NCBI GenBank assembly: GCA_963678705.1
Contig: OY783220.1
Coordinates: forward strand, 682,001 to 746,000
DNA length: 64,000 bases
Reading direction: 5' to 3'
Source of the DNA: Panorpa germanica
Lineage: Eukaryota > Arthropoda > Insecta > Mecoptera > Panorpidae
The notes beneath the pieces are model-generated. The model searched no databases. It had not been told where the DNA came from and was given only the letters and a program-made list of their open reading frames with translations. The position numbers were made by a program, and so were the translations under genes. Positions 12,300 to 26,000 of this stretch are shown one piece after another (within the stretch, counting starts at the first letter, position 1; every line of letters starts with the position of its first letter).

Positions 12300-13470
12300 T
12301 AAAGAGAAACAGAAAAAAGATTAGAAAGACTTGAAAGAATTGAAAACACAAATACATAAACTCAAGGAAAGCGCCAGGTAGAGATGGGTTAAAGAATGAA
12401 GCGTAGAAAGTAGGACGGGAACTAAATGAGGAAGGATTACTTGGAGATTAGATAAGAAAAATACACAAGGAACATAAGAAGAATCGCAATATTTAGATAA
12501 TGAAATGAAGAGAAAAGCCGCAGATACTGGGAAAATAGACAGGAAAGTATGTGCAGGGTGTGTTGGAGCGAGATAGAAACGCTGGAGTACGTCAAGTATT
12601 TATGTGAGAAAAGAGTAAAAAGTGAAAAAAGGATTGTGCAGCAATTAAAGGGATGCAGTCAAATAAAGTGGTGGATGGCGGAGATAGAGAGAAGGAACGA
12701 GGAAAGAGAGAGAGAATGGCAAATTAGAAACAGATAGAAGAGTAGTAGGAAGAGAATAACAGTCGATCATATAATGTGCAAAGAAGCGATACATCGTGCT
12801 AGAATTAACGCAGCAGCTGTTGAGATGAAAGATCAGAAAAGTACTTCATTTTATATTTTAATAAACCGTGTCCATTTCGTTAACCACTGTGAATACAGTT
12901 TGTAAACCTCTAGTGTACAATAAACCTACCGTTAAGAAACGCAAAGCCACTTTATATGTGTAAAGTGTATGATCCGCCTAGAATCATATCAAAATTCAAA
13001 CCAGAAAATTAGCAATATTGGTCCTGCTTATATCTCGTAAACTTTACGTGCTAATCTAATGATTTAAATTTTGTTTAGTAGAAGGTTTAGGGCTGTAATA
13101 GAGTGATACAGGTAAAAGGCAGAAGATGTGAAAATAAAGACTAAAGGTAGGATAGATAGTGAAAAGATAATAGAGGGTTTGTCGAGAGGTGACGAAGAAA
13201 GCAAGAGGTGAGAGACGAAGGTACAGACAAGAAGCAAGGGGAAGCAGGAAACTGTGAGAATGAAGGAGAAGTAGGGAGCATGAATAGAGAAGATCAAGAG
13301 AAGAAGAAGCAGAAAATACTTTTGTAAGTAGTAAAAGTCTAGAATAGTTTAAGTATAGTTTTAAGTTTGAATTTATATAAGAATGAAATGCTTTGGGAAA
13401 TATAATACTGTAGATTGTAAAGCCGAAAGGTACAAAATTAATTTAATAAATAGTAATAACCTAATTTACA
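12300..13470 (+). pseudogene. Internally deleted GA-rich LINE with 3' terminus
   Basis: GA-rich + strand. 'KAPGRDGLKNEA' (about 12370-12405) matches the LINE RT stretch K-A-P-G-x-D-G-I-x-N-E. It runs, after loss of most of the RT, into a C-terminal cysteine region 'MCRVCWSEIETLEYVKYLCE' at 12549-12610. The 3' UTR follows and ends with 'GTAGATTGTAAAGCCGAAAG' (about 13411-13430) and an AATAAA/TAAT tail. The same 3' terminus recurs at 14826-14845, showing these are two insertions of one family. Many stops; not functional. Confidence 0.65.
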
Positions 13471-13499
13471 ATTAGAAATTTTACACTACATATCACACT

Positions 13500-14340
13500 T
13501 CATCTCTTTTGTCGTTAATGTCTCTTCACTGTTTGTTCTCTATCAGGTCTACTTCACTTTCCACCTTGTCTATTCTTAATATGCCCTAAAGTTTCTACTT
13601 CCTTGCCGCACTTCCTACGTAGTTTCTCTATCTCTGCACCACAGTACCTATAGCTCCTTTCTTCTTTCGCTAGTCTTGCGATCATATTCTTTTCTCTGCC
13701 TCTCTTTTCTTCTAGGTGATGCGGCATTCCTTTCGACCGTAATTAACCATATCTGATATTTTACTTTGCTTCATTCGTCGTCCTCATCCGATCCTGTTGT
13801 TGCACCTCTATATCTATTATCTTTATCAGATTACGTAAATCTCTTCTTTCTTTTTTTAGTCTTACAATCTCCGCCGTCCCATCCCTCTTCATTCGTAATA
13901 TCTTCTCCACTATTTTTCCTATTTCCTTATTTGCTCCTCACTACTCTCACTATTTTTTTACTTATTTCTTTCTATCTCAATCCTTCATCCTTGGCACTAT
14001 TCCTCTTTACTTCTTCCATTATTAGATATCCTGGAGTAAATTTATCCGCTTCCAATAACCATTTTATGTACTTTTCCTACATCGCCTCCAAGTTCTTCCA
14101 TTCCTTTCACCCTCATATTTCCGCTACGTACATAATCTTTTCATGCTTTGTACTGCACCTCTTCTATCTCCTGCTCTTTCCATCTCCATCCACCAATCCT
14201 TATCATACCCCCTTCTTCTGAAAAACCAGCATTTTTACAATTCCATACGATTATCTTTTCTATCTAGATACCTTTCCATGGTTCTCATCATTTCTTCTTA
14301 AGTCTACGCCACCGATAGAGTACCAAAGACATACCATGAC
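13500..14340 (-). pseudogene. GA-rich LINE relic, antisense
   Basis: C/T-rich on +; the reverse complement is GA-rich. Its translation contains a cysteine motif run 'RYCGAEIEKLRRKCGKEVET' with 'LGHI' following (about 13650-13570), the counterpart of the 'CRVCWSEIETLEYV' region at 12549. The + strand open frame at 13766-14221 is a low-complexity by-product of this composition and not a gene. Confidence 0.55.
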
Positions 14341-15187
14341 CATTTGGTTTATTTAAACTATAAAATGTAGAATGAAGAATGCTGAATTATGGTTGAATGT
14401 AATATTTATGTAATATTTGTCAGAGAATCGCTATAGCGGCTTGAGAACTTGTAATATTTCGATTGAAATAAATTTTAATACATGTTATTGGTGTTTTATA
14501 AATATCCAAAAGTTAACGAACTTACAGATATATCAAATTTGAATTTTAGTTTTCCCGCATGTTTGAGGTAACCACAGTACGTCACAGAAATAAGTGAAGG
14601 AATAAGTAATCGAGATAATTTTTCGTGTTTGCAACCTTTGTAATATAATACTTCAAGAGACACACAACCCAGCTGTTAGATGACATATCAGAAAAATAGT
14701 CATATGCCTCCTAATCTCTAATTTTCTACAACGTTAACTTTCTTTAATAATTAAAGTGAAAAAATGACTGAAAATAAATTGTTAATATCTCCTAAAATTG
14801 AAGTTCTATGAAATGTATTAAGAATGTAGATTGTAAAGCCGAAAGGCGAACAATTAATATAATATAATAATAATAATATAATAATAATAATATCTCCTAA
14901 AATATAGCGACTTATCAAAAAATCATTGAACATTTGAGGTTCTGGTAGTCAACTTTATCAATATTTATGTGGTACAGTTTTATAGACATTAGGACATGTT
15001 TCATAAACTCAATACAAAAGAGCCGGAATATTTTAAAATAGGACTAAATTTACACACACATATAAAAACGAATGCAGCGTAAGAAGCACACTACGGATTG
15101 TTCTGGAACTGTCATACATAAATAACATTGGTGACAAACGGAACCTAGGTTGCTGCAAATTGTATAATTATAAAACAAAATCTACAA
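14341..15187. other. LINE 3'-end copy and promoter region of the NRF-6-like gene
   Basis: 14826-14895 repeats the LINE 3' terminus 'TAGATTGTAAAGCCGAAAGG' followed by a (TAA/TAAT)n tail, a separate 5'-truncated insertion. The remainder is AT-rich. The NRF-6-like 5' UTR and promoter should lie in the last few hundred bases; no clear TATA box was identified. Confidence 0.5.
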
Positions 15188-16968
15188 ATGAATTATTATA
15201 ATAAAATTGTGTTTAATAAAATTAGTGTAATGTCTTTATTAGTACAACAGAATTTGTTTGTTTTATTTACAATATTAGCTATTGGTACAGAAGCGTTTGA
15301 TACCAATTTTCTGAAATTGTCTGAACAGAACACTTCTTTATTGCTGCAAATACAAAATGTAACTTGTAGGAAACAAATTATTGCATATAAAAAAGGGCTG
15401 ACCAGATTGGACACATGGGCGATGGAAAGTAAGTCCACTTGAAAATTATCCATCAGGATCAATTCGTAGTTGTTATTTAAAGCCCATATTCACGGTCCTT
15501 CCATCGATTCCATCCCGTCACTTTTCTCCAAAATCGTATCGTAGAGGAAAACAACTCATCCTGTTTACAAGTTTTAGGTTAAAAATAATACGTATACGAG
15601 GAGCGACTATTAAATAATGAGACTGAAGGTGTAAAACATTTTATTTTGATTTCATACTTATTTATTTCTTAACACCATTAGTATACACATCTCCTCTAAC
15701 AAAATTTTATTATTCTACAGTAGGCAAACTTACAAGAAAAAGCGATTCAAGTATCGTTAGGCTTGTATTTTATATTAAATATTCATTACACTTAAAATTA
15801 ATCGGTAATCTAGCTTAAATATAATCCTTATCCTAAACAATTATCATTAACCAAATAAATCAATTATACATAAACATTTGTCTGATTCACAAGTATGCAG
15901 GAACTACTAAGATATCCGAGGTGGCCATTGTGTTTAGTAATAGACATAATATGGAATATAGCGAGTTTAAATGTTTAGGTGTAATAATAAATTAAATGTA
16001 AATATGTAAAATGTTAATAAAATGAATTAAGAAGACCGTGGTCCTAGAAAGCTCGTGAATTATTGATAAAAAAAGTTAGTCTGACCCATGTTAAACATTC
16101 GTGTTTCTAACTACGGTTTAATGTTTTTTTTATTACCTGCTCAGTAATAACCTTCGATAAATTTTTAATTATAATATGGTAATAATACAATTTGATACGT
16201 TTAAACTTATTATTTATTAATTTTTTATCATCACTTTTTTATCATGCATTTTATTTGAGCCTATAAATCTAGAATTGAAATGATTTTATTATGAATGTTA
16301 CGTAATTTGATTTCTAATTATTATATGAACAATTCTAAATAAAAAACTTAAAGAAGAAAAAAGTTCCTCTTCGGCCTTCTATTCTTCGTGTTAAAATAAC
16401 ATTTACCCTTTTTTATTAACATTATCATAAACTACTTAAAAAGCCCATTTTAAGAATTTTAAAAACACCCTTTTAGATTTTTTATTAAAAATTTTGTTTA
16501 AGGGGTTATGTAAGTTAGTAATATCGTCTAATGTACTCGTATTTCACTTTCTTAATGTACATATATTTAAGTACATACACAGAAATATTTAATTTAATCC
16601 GGCCATTATTTTCGAAATTATGTAAATTGAAAAAAGAAATTTTTACTCTGCGTAAAATGATTTTGAAATTTTAAGTTTTTCTCAAAACTTTTTTCTTAAA
16701 GTCGGTGACCAAGATTTCTCGGAAACGGCTGAACCGATCAGTCACAAATTTGAACACACATGTGTGAATAAATAAAGTCTGTAAAAGTGTAAATCCTTCT
16801 TATTATTTTAATTGTGGCTATTCATAATTTTATAAGTTAGAACGCGACTAAATAGTGAGAATAATTACTCCGCTCGGTAAATAATCGAACCCATAGTCGC
16901 AGGCGTACTACGGCACATACATAGAAGGCTAGCTGCTACGCACACACGCCGTCGCCCAGTAAAATTGT

Positions 16969-17038
<70 letters not shown>

Positions 17039-20000
17039 TATTACAGCAAGATTCCTTTTTTTTTGGAGGAGTTCCTGGCGATCTGCTAAAGCAGCTTTTA
17101 ACATTATTATTTTCACAAATACAAAAATGTTAAAGTACAGTTAAAAGTTACCATAATATGTGTACAAATGTTTACATTAATACATTTAAAAGTCTTCTCT
17201 GGAAAAATTCTTGAAAAATCGCTTTTTTGGGCATCCTGACTATATTCTCCTTAAGTAAATATAACTTATATGTAATGCGTCATCCACATCAGTGCGACAC
17301 CAACATGCAAAATCTAACATTTATGGAAAGAGGTTGCGCAATACCTTTAATCCGAAGTAACATGAAACTCAATACATCACCATGATTTGTCGGTACTACG
17401 TATTCACTCAGATAATTTTAGATGTCTATATAAAAAGTAATACATTACAACGTAAGAGCCAGATCAATTCTTTAACATTTCGGTCTGGTTTACAAAATAA
17501 AGAGAATATTTTCTTTCTAAGTTTCACATACTATACCATGCCCGGTAATGCAAACACGAATGGGTTCGTTCTAGTGAACAAAGGATTATCAATTACGGAC
17601 AGCCAGTGAATACTTTTAACGTAACAAAAATACCCTAATGCATTGTAAAGTTTTTAAGATATCGCATATCTTAAAGAATGTCGCATAGGTTTGATTCATA
17701 AAACTTGTTGAAAAAGTTTAACTTAAGAATGAAAATATAAGATTCTTGAACGTATATTGGTATCACATAAGTGTGACCAACGCGGTAACATTCACGTTTT
17801 GTATCGAGATGGTAAAACATATTTTCTACAATTTCGAAATGAGATCATACATAAATTGAAGCAATGTTCTTACTAATTTAACTGAATTTAGTGTTTGATG
17901 CGTCCACGAAGCTTCACTCCGGACTGATGGACGGTAACCTTAATACACAAGGAGCATTCAAACAGTGCCAAGACATAACGCATTATAGCGTAGCAGCCGG
18001 AATCATCCGAGGGAAATACTGTAAACTCGCAACGCAGACATTGCCGCCTAAATATTTTCGATCACTGTATAATTTGAAGCTAGTGAAGCCATCGGATGAA
18101 CAGTAATTGTATAAAATAATATTACGTCTAGGAAAAAATAGAATTGAAAATGAAGAAATAATTAAAAAAAGTTATTTAAATATGCAGAGAAACACTTACA
18201 CTAAACACTAACACTAAACACTAACACTAAACACTAACACTAAACACTAACACTAAACACTAACACTAAAAACACTTTACAAGAACAAAAACAAACTGTC
18301 TATTTTAAGAAGCCAATCATGCGTTCCATCGGTTCCATCCCGTCACTTTTCTCCAACATCGTATCATAGAGAAAAAAACTCCCTGTTTACAAGTTTTAGG
18401 TTAAAAATAATGCGTATACGAGGAACGACTATTAATTAACGAGATTGACGCTGTTAACCATTTTATTTTAATTTCATACATATTTACTTATTATCACCAT
18501 TAATATACACACCTCCTGTATTCCTATAACGCTCCATGCAAATATTTCCAATAAAAGCGCTCCAATAAATATTCGAGCGCTTTAATCTATTCTATTTTAC
18601 CGACACTAAATCGAAAATGTTTTTCGTTGTGTACGGATTCCAAATATTTGTTAAATGACCTGGAACTTTGTGTCCACACATGCAACACGCAAGTGTGAAC
18701 TTAGCCTTATAGCGTAAGATTACAGAGCTCCCACACCTAAGACATTTTAGCATCATTAAAATTTTGTAAATAAATAGTGTAATATGTAGTTAAGAACGTA
18801 TGCGTACTTGATTGTTTGAAAGTTCTTTAAAAAATTAGGTAAACTACGGTACCTAAAATTTAGTTTGCTATTATAACATATTTTACCTAGTTTTTTAAGA
18901 GCTTCAAGGCGTCTAGTGGAATTTAGATCCCACAGGAATATTGGTTTTTAACAATTATATATAAAATATGTATAAAAACCAACCATCATGCGTTCACGCA
19001 GGTGAGTGAGGACCCCGCTTTCAAGCTAGTAAGTATGCATACATATTACAAAATTTATTAAAATAAATTCAGTTTTGCTACACGACGTAGCTGCAGGGGC
19101 TCCTTTTGGATTATTACTCCTGTGCTATGCAATTCGAACGGTGCGCATTATTTAATTTTACTCGGGTAAGGAGCCCTAGTTCCATCTAACATTTAATATT
19201 TCATGAAACTTTTACTTTTTCTGCAAACTACCTTCTCTGTCATAAAGAATTCTACGTAGTTTAAATGTTTTTTATATTTTTTGCAGTTTTTATCCTGAAA
19301 TTTATGTATTAACTGGAATCTGTATGCCTGCCTCTTGTACCTATGGAGATTCACATAAATTTCTGGAGATATTTTACAATCCTCAAAACAAGACGCAAAT
19401 GGATTGTTTTGAATATGCAGATCATTTATCAGAGTTAGATATATTTGTTGCGTAAGTGAATGAATATCAATAATGAATGATTGAATCTTCAATAACCAAA
19501 TGGTGTAGTACATATTCCTCCATTGTGTTGTTATAAACTAAAAAATTCTAATACCTCGGTCTGTGTTCATGTCCTTGATATGTAATCAGAAATAAAACTT
19601 ACGAACCGAACTAGCGATGAACGCAGATCGCTAAGTTAGAGATCAGTGTTCTAACTGTTGAACTATCATCTCGGTCGATATAAATCTCTTGGTTACAATC
19701 GAAGACACGAACCTTTGAATAGGTCGATTCAACAAATGCGGTGTTATTGTATAAATGTCTTAAACTGAATTGTTGCAGGTTGATATTTTGCCTCGTTGGA
19801 TTATTAATATTTCTCAGCACTGCATACGACTTGAAACAAACTTTTGTGGAAAAAGGTAAGGGGCTCACTATATGGATGTATTGTTTTAGTTCCAGCCTCA
19901 TGGGAAACAGTAAAATTTCCCGGGCGGCAAATATTTAAAAAAAACCACAATCCGTTGCAGGATTATCTTATAGTAAATTAATACAATCAATCAAATTTTA

Positions 20001-23000
20001 TGTTACATAAAAAGTAAAACCCTTTAAAAGTTCTAAAACTAATAAAGCCAGTGTGAAAATGTAATTCTCATGCCTTGTGGCTCAATATATTTAGGTCATT
20101 TATATAAAGTACTAGAGTACTAGTACTAGTCGCAAGCGACGACTATCTTTTGTGTATAAAATGAATTTCATTTCAAAATTTTAATTCTAGTTTTAAATGG
20201 AAATATTTAACTCGTTCATATAAATTTTACAAATAACAACAAATAATTTTTCTTATGTACTCACAAAAGAAATATATTTTTTTTAACAAAATAAAAAATA
20301 TTTTCAAATTATGCGTTATTTGATCAACTTTCTTTTCAAAATTTAGGTTAGCCTATATACAAAATTTCAACTTTCTAGCACAATTTTTACACTCGGCTAA
20401 AATCTTCCCCCGTGCCCCCAAATAAAAATTTAAAATTTTTTATTTTTTTTTTATTAAAAAAATACTTAATTATTCTACAATTCAGAATATGAACTTGCTC
20501 CAAAGTTTCCTACCGGTCCAATTTTTGAATTTTTATTTTTTTGAAAATTTCAGCATTGAACACCGTAATACACATGCAAAGTTTCAACTTTCTATCTTTT
20601 ACGACGTAAGAGTTATACAGGAAAATGTGATTATCTTTTTTCCTGTTTCCCAAAATTAAGGATTTAAAGGAAATTCAGGGAAAAGTTCAAAGATGCTAAA
20701 AGTCTTATATTTTTTTTCTTTACGAAATAGCAAATTTTCAAAAACAATGATGGAGCCGTTTTCGAATATAAGAATATAAGAAAGCAAGAAAATAAGAATA
20801 TAAACATACAGTTGTAACATTATAATATAGGACTAGCGTTCGCCCCGTGGCAAAGCGACGTGTATATAATATTTGTTGTTAAATAAAAGTTGGAACATAA
20901 TTCAAAATATTATTTTTAAGTTATTTTTGCTAAAGTATAAGTTTTTTTAAATTTTTGTTCCTCTATTTTGCTTTAAATCTAAATTTTGCTCTATTTATCC
21001 TAAATAAGCTGTTTTGAACAATGTTCAGTGCCCCGCACATAAACCCCTTATCATTATCTGTTGGCTCCATAGCCCTCTATCGTTCCTGCACTTTCAATTT
21101 AATTTCTCTGCACCTCCGACATAGAGCGCCCAATACCAGCACCACGGCACACGCTCCTATCTTATCGCTTCTTCTGATATGAGCACCGTCGCCGCTTAGA
21201 GCACTGTCTCCAGTGTCCTACTACTGCACTTCGAATATAAATATCAAAATCGAATAAAGTAACACTGCGCTTTCGTTCTCCTGCATACTCTTAACAATTA
21301 ATTGTTAAAATAAATTCTTTTCTGTAATCCCACATAACAATTTTCATCTATATATTTTTTTAAGTAATTGTTTGCTCAGATAATGTTTTTTAAAATTTTC
21401 CAGCACCTCGGCACTTACTTTGCAGTGACTATACCGCACACCCTGCCCCCAGCGCCGTTATTCCGATTATCACCGTCTCTTAGCGTACTGACCCCCACCT
21501 CCACCCCCAATCATGCACTTTTAACTAAATTTGTCAAATTTTAGGCACGGATAACTATTTTGTTTGTATCCAAGAACATATATTCTAAATTATAGTCTTT
21601 CATATATATTTGCAGTTTACATCGAGTCTTCTTGGTGAGCGCACGTATTTACAATAAACAAAACAATAAAATAAATAGTTATCTTTTTTTTTTTGCAAAT
21701 TATAATATTTTTTTTTCGTGATTTATTTTTTTTTTAAATTATAATTTATATTATTATTAAGTGTTATTAATTAGAAGTGAAGTAACTTCTATTTAATTAT
21801 CACTGGTTAATTAACAATATGGATATGGAGGTTGAACCTCCCGATAAAAATCCGATCAATAAAAACAACTCTGTGACTAACAAATCAATTCCTACAGATA
21901 AAACATCCAGTGATATAACAGAAAACTTAAATAACAATAGTGACAATGTTAAAAAAATATTTAATAATTTATACAACACAGAAACAAAATATGACTCGTA
22001 TAAAGTAATGATAGTTAAAAATAATAGTGATGGAAATACATTTTTTAGTTCTCTTAAATTAGCAGAAATAATATGTAAAATTAGCAATAAATCTAATATA
22101 ATAGAAATTAAAAAAGTGGGAAGAAATAGAGTAATCGTTCAATGTGCTAATGCAGTACTAGCTAACGAAATTACCAAATCAACATTGCTGAAAAACAATG
22201 GGTATGAAGCGTTTATCCCATTTTACTGGTGCACAAAAGTTGCTATTATAAAAGGTGTTGATATTGAATATTCGGAAGATACAATTTTAAATAATATAGA
22301 GTGTCCACCTTTTAAAGTAACGAGAGTGCAAAGGTTAAATCGAAAACTAAGAGTTGACGGAGCTATTAAATATGAACCCAGTACAACAGTGAAATTATTC
22401 TTTGAAGGACTTGCTATTCCTGCTTATGTTTACATGTGGAGAGTGAGACGAGCATGTGAACCATTTGTACAACAGACGATACAATGTTATAATTGTTTTA
22501 AATTTGGACATGCAGCCACAAAATGTAGAGCAAAAGTAGCAAAATGTAAATTCTGCGGAAGTGAAGATCATTTACGTACTGCATGCACATCTCCTAATCC
22601 GACATGCATAAATTGTAAACTTAACCACGAGGCTACAGACAATGAATGTCCTGAAAAAAAAAGACAAATCAAGATAAAAGATCTCATGGCCCAACACAAT
22701 CTCAGTTTTTATGAAGCAAAATTAGAATTAACAGAAAAAAATACAGACTATTTATACTCAGTAAGAACTCAAAACTCTTTTGAAGCTCTAAACTACAATG
22801 AGACTTTTCCCAATATCACTAATAAATACAATAGTATCAACATAATTCCAACATACAAACCAAACCCTTTAACCAGAAGAACTAATACCAGAGTGAATAA
22901 ATCAAATACAGGTAACTCGTTACAAAGATCTTACAGTCAACCACAACCTACGACATCCACTAAAGAACCAATTCCAAAAAGAAGAAGAGAAGAAAAGAAA

Positions 23001-26000
23001 CCTAACAATGAAGAAAGCGACACATACCTTAAGATAACTAATCAAGGAAAAAACAGAAAGCAAATCAACCAAGAGACACCTGATATTACAATGGAAAACA
23101 ATGATAATGATACCTGCTATACATCAATATATAATAAAAATAATGATGACAAAATTAAAAATACAAACAAAGACCCAAATATTACATCCCAATCCCTTAG
23201 AAGCTACAAGAAACAAATATCTAGTGTACAATGGCCAAACTCGTAAGAAAACATCGATATATAAATTAAGTTTATTTTTAAAAAAATCTATTCACATCAC
23301 TAAACCTAATCGTTTAATAAATTTACTAAAATATTAAATCAACAATAATTATATAAACGGAGAGAAAATAAAATAAAATAAAATATATAAATAAATCTAA
23401 CAACAAGACCAAGGACAGATATAAAAATCAATAATTAATTAAAACAGTTAAAATGATAAATTTTATTCAATGGAATTGCAGAGGAGTCAGATATATTAAA
23501 GAGGAACTACAACATATGTTACAGAAGCATAACATACATATATGCATACTATCAGAAACGTTTTTAACAAAAAATATCAATTTCAACATCAAAGGTTATT
23601 TTATTGAAAGAGAAGATAGGATACAGAATACAAACTATAATCCCCACGGGGGTGTTGCTATCTTGATTCATAAATCTATAAAATATAAACGAGTAATGCT
23701 AAATAACCCATTTAATTCGGTCGAAATAGTTGGAATAATTTTAACACATAACGAAACTGATGTAATATGTATTTTATCAATCTATGCTAAACCGAATCAT
23801 AAACTATCTAATTCTAATTGGTCACAGATAAAACAACAAATAGATGTTCCTGTTATACTTGCTGGAGATTTTAACGCGACTAATCTTGCTTGGGATATAA
23901 ATTGTCCAGGTAGTCAGTATGAAGGTAACGAATTGTTAGATTTCATAGAAAACGAAAATCTAAATATTATCAACGATGATAAACCAACTAGAGTAAGCAA
24001 TCTCAGTACAAGGGACAGTATATTGGATCTCACATTGGTATCAATGACGTTAACACAACAAATTACTTCGTGGCAAGTTCTTGCAGATAGCTTAGGTAGT
24101 GATCACTACCCAATTTTTTTCTGTTTGAATGACTATAATAAAGACCGTTACCGTACATCTGAATATTTAACGAGGAGAAATTTCCGAAAAGCAGATTGGG
24201 AGAAATATAGCCTTGAAATAGAAAGCAGAATTTCAAACCTTAGCACAAATGGAATCACAAGTAATCCCCAAGATGTTGAAAACAAATACAACCAATTTAG
24301 AGATGTTATTAATAATTCGGCAGACATACATATCCCATCTACCAGATTGTATAATATAACTCCTAATAAAATAAAACCGTCTTGGTGGGACACTGAGTGC
24401 AATAAAATGATAGCTCAAAGAAAATTAGCACTAACTATTTTTAATAAAAACATGACAATGGCGAATTATTTAAATTATAAAAAACATCAAGCTAAAACCA
24501 GACGATATTTTAGAGCCAGAAAAAAAATAGAATGGCAAAATTTCTGCGAGAATTTAAACCCAAACACAACAACCAACATTGTCTGGAATAATATAAGAAA
24601 AATTAACAATAAAAGCTATAGTACTAAAAGGATAAGTGATAATGAAAATTTAATAGAAGAATTCATTAAAAAAAAATTTCCACAGAATAACAATTTAAAT
24701 ATTACTACCACCACCATCGTAAAAGATAATTTTCTAGATAATAACATAAATAAAAATGAAGTAAAATTCGCGTTAAATCATAATAAAAACAGTAGCACAG
24801 GATTTGATAGAATAAATTACAAAATGATACAAAACTTACCTGACAATGCAATAAATCATCTTACACAAATATACAATCTGTCATTAAACACTGCTGATAT
24901 ACCATTAGACTGGAAAAAACATATCGTTGTTCCTATATTAAAAACAGGAAAAGATCCAAACAAAGAAGAATCATTCAGACCAATTACTTTACTATCATGT
25001 ATGGGCAAAACTATGGAATCCATCATCAAAAACAGACTGGAGTGGTATCTCGAACATCATAAAAGATTACCTGAGTTACAATTTGCGTTTAGAAAAACAA
25101 GAAGTACACAGCATAACTTAAACATATTGAATATCGATATTCAAAGAACATACAGTAAAAATCATTATATGATAGCTGCTTTCATTGACATTGAAGCTGC
25201 TTATGACAATGTTAATCTAAAAATATTAAAAGAAAAAGTAGAAAACATAGGTATATCTTCCAAAATATCCAACTGGATTATAAACTACTTCCAAAATAGA
25301 GAAATAACAGTTAGATACAATAATAAGTTAACTGGTCCTATACTATGTAATCACGGAATTCCACAAGGCTCAATATTATCTCCCTTATTATTCAACATAT
25401 ACACAGAAAAGTTAACAACATTATCAGATAACAACACAACAGTACTGATGTATGCAGATGACATGGTTATTTATAGTATGGGTCATACACAAGATATAGC
25501 TCAAAACAGATTACAATCGAAATTAAGAAAACTAGATATTTTATTAAAGGAAATCAAATTAAATATATCGTCAGAAAAAAGTAAAATAGTTATATTTACA
25601 AGGCATAGAATAAACTGCAGTCCAAAAATAACCATCAGAAATAAAAATATAACTGTTACTTCAAATACCAAATTTCTGGGTATATTCTTTGATACGAAAA
25701 GCACTTGGGCGAAAGAAATTGCACATATTATTAACAAATGTCAAAAAGGCTTAAATTTGATGCGATGTATAGCAGGATACAAATGGGGCGCACACCCAAC
25801 AACCTTAATAAAAATATATAAAGCTATTGTTAGACCGCATATTGACTATTCTAGTACTATGATCTGCACCGCAAATAACTCAAGATTAAAAAAAATTGAA
25901 ATTATACAAAACAAATGTTTAAGAATAATATTAGGTGCAATGGTTTCAACACCAATCCAAATCCTCAACTATCAAACTAATATTCCTCCGGTAAATATCA

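Noticed and set aside
13766..14221. 151-residue + strand open frame rich in Ser, Phe and Leu
   Set aside because: It is the antisense of a GA-rich LINE relic whose minus-strand fragments match the LINE family; low-complexity composition.
16865..17116. Minus-strand open frame with a long Ile-Tyr run
   Set aside because: It is the translation of the (TA)n microsatellite at 16973-17034.
18199..18270. Possible interstitial telomere repeat
   Set aside because: The unit is CACTAAACACTAA, not TTAGG or a simple variant, and it lies within an intron.
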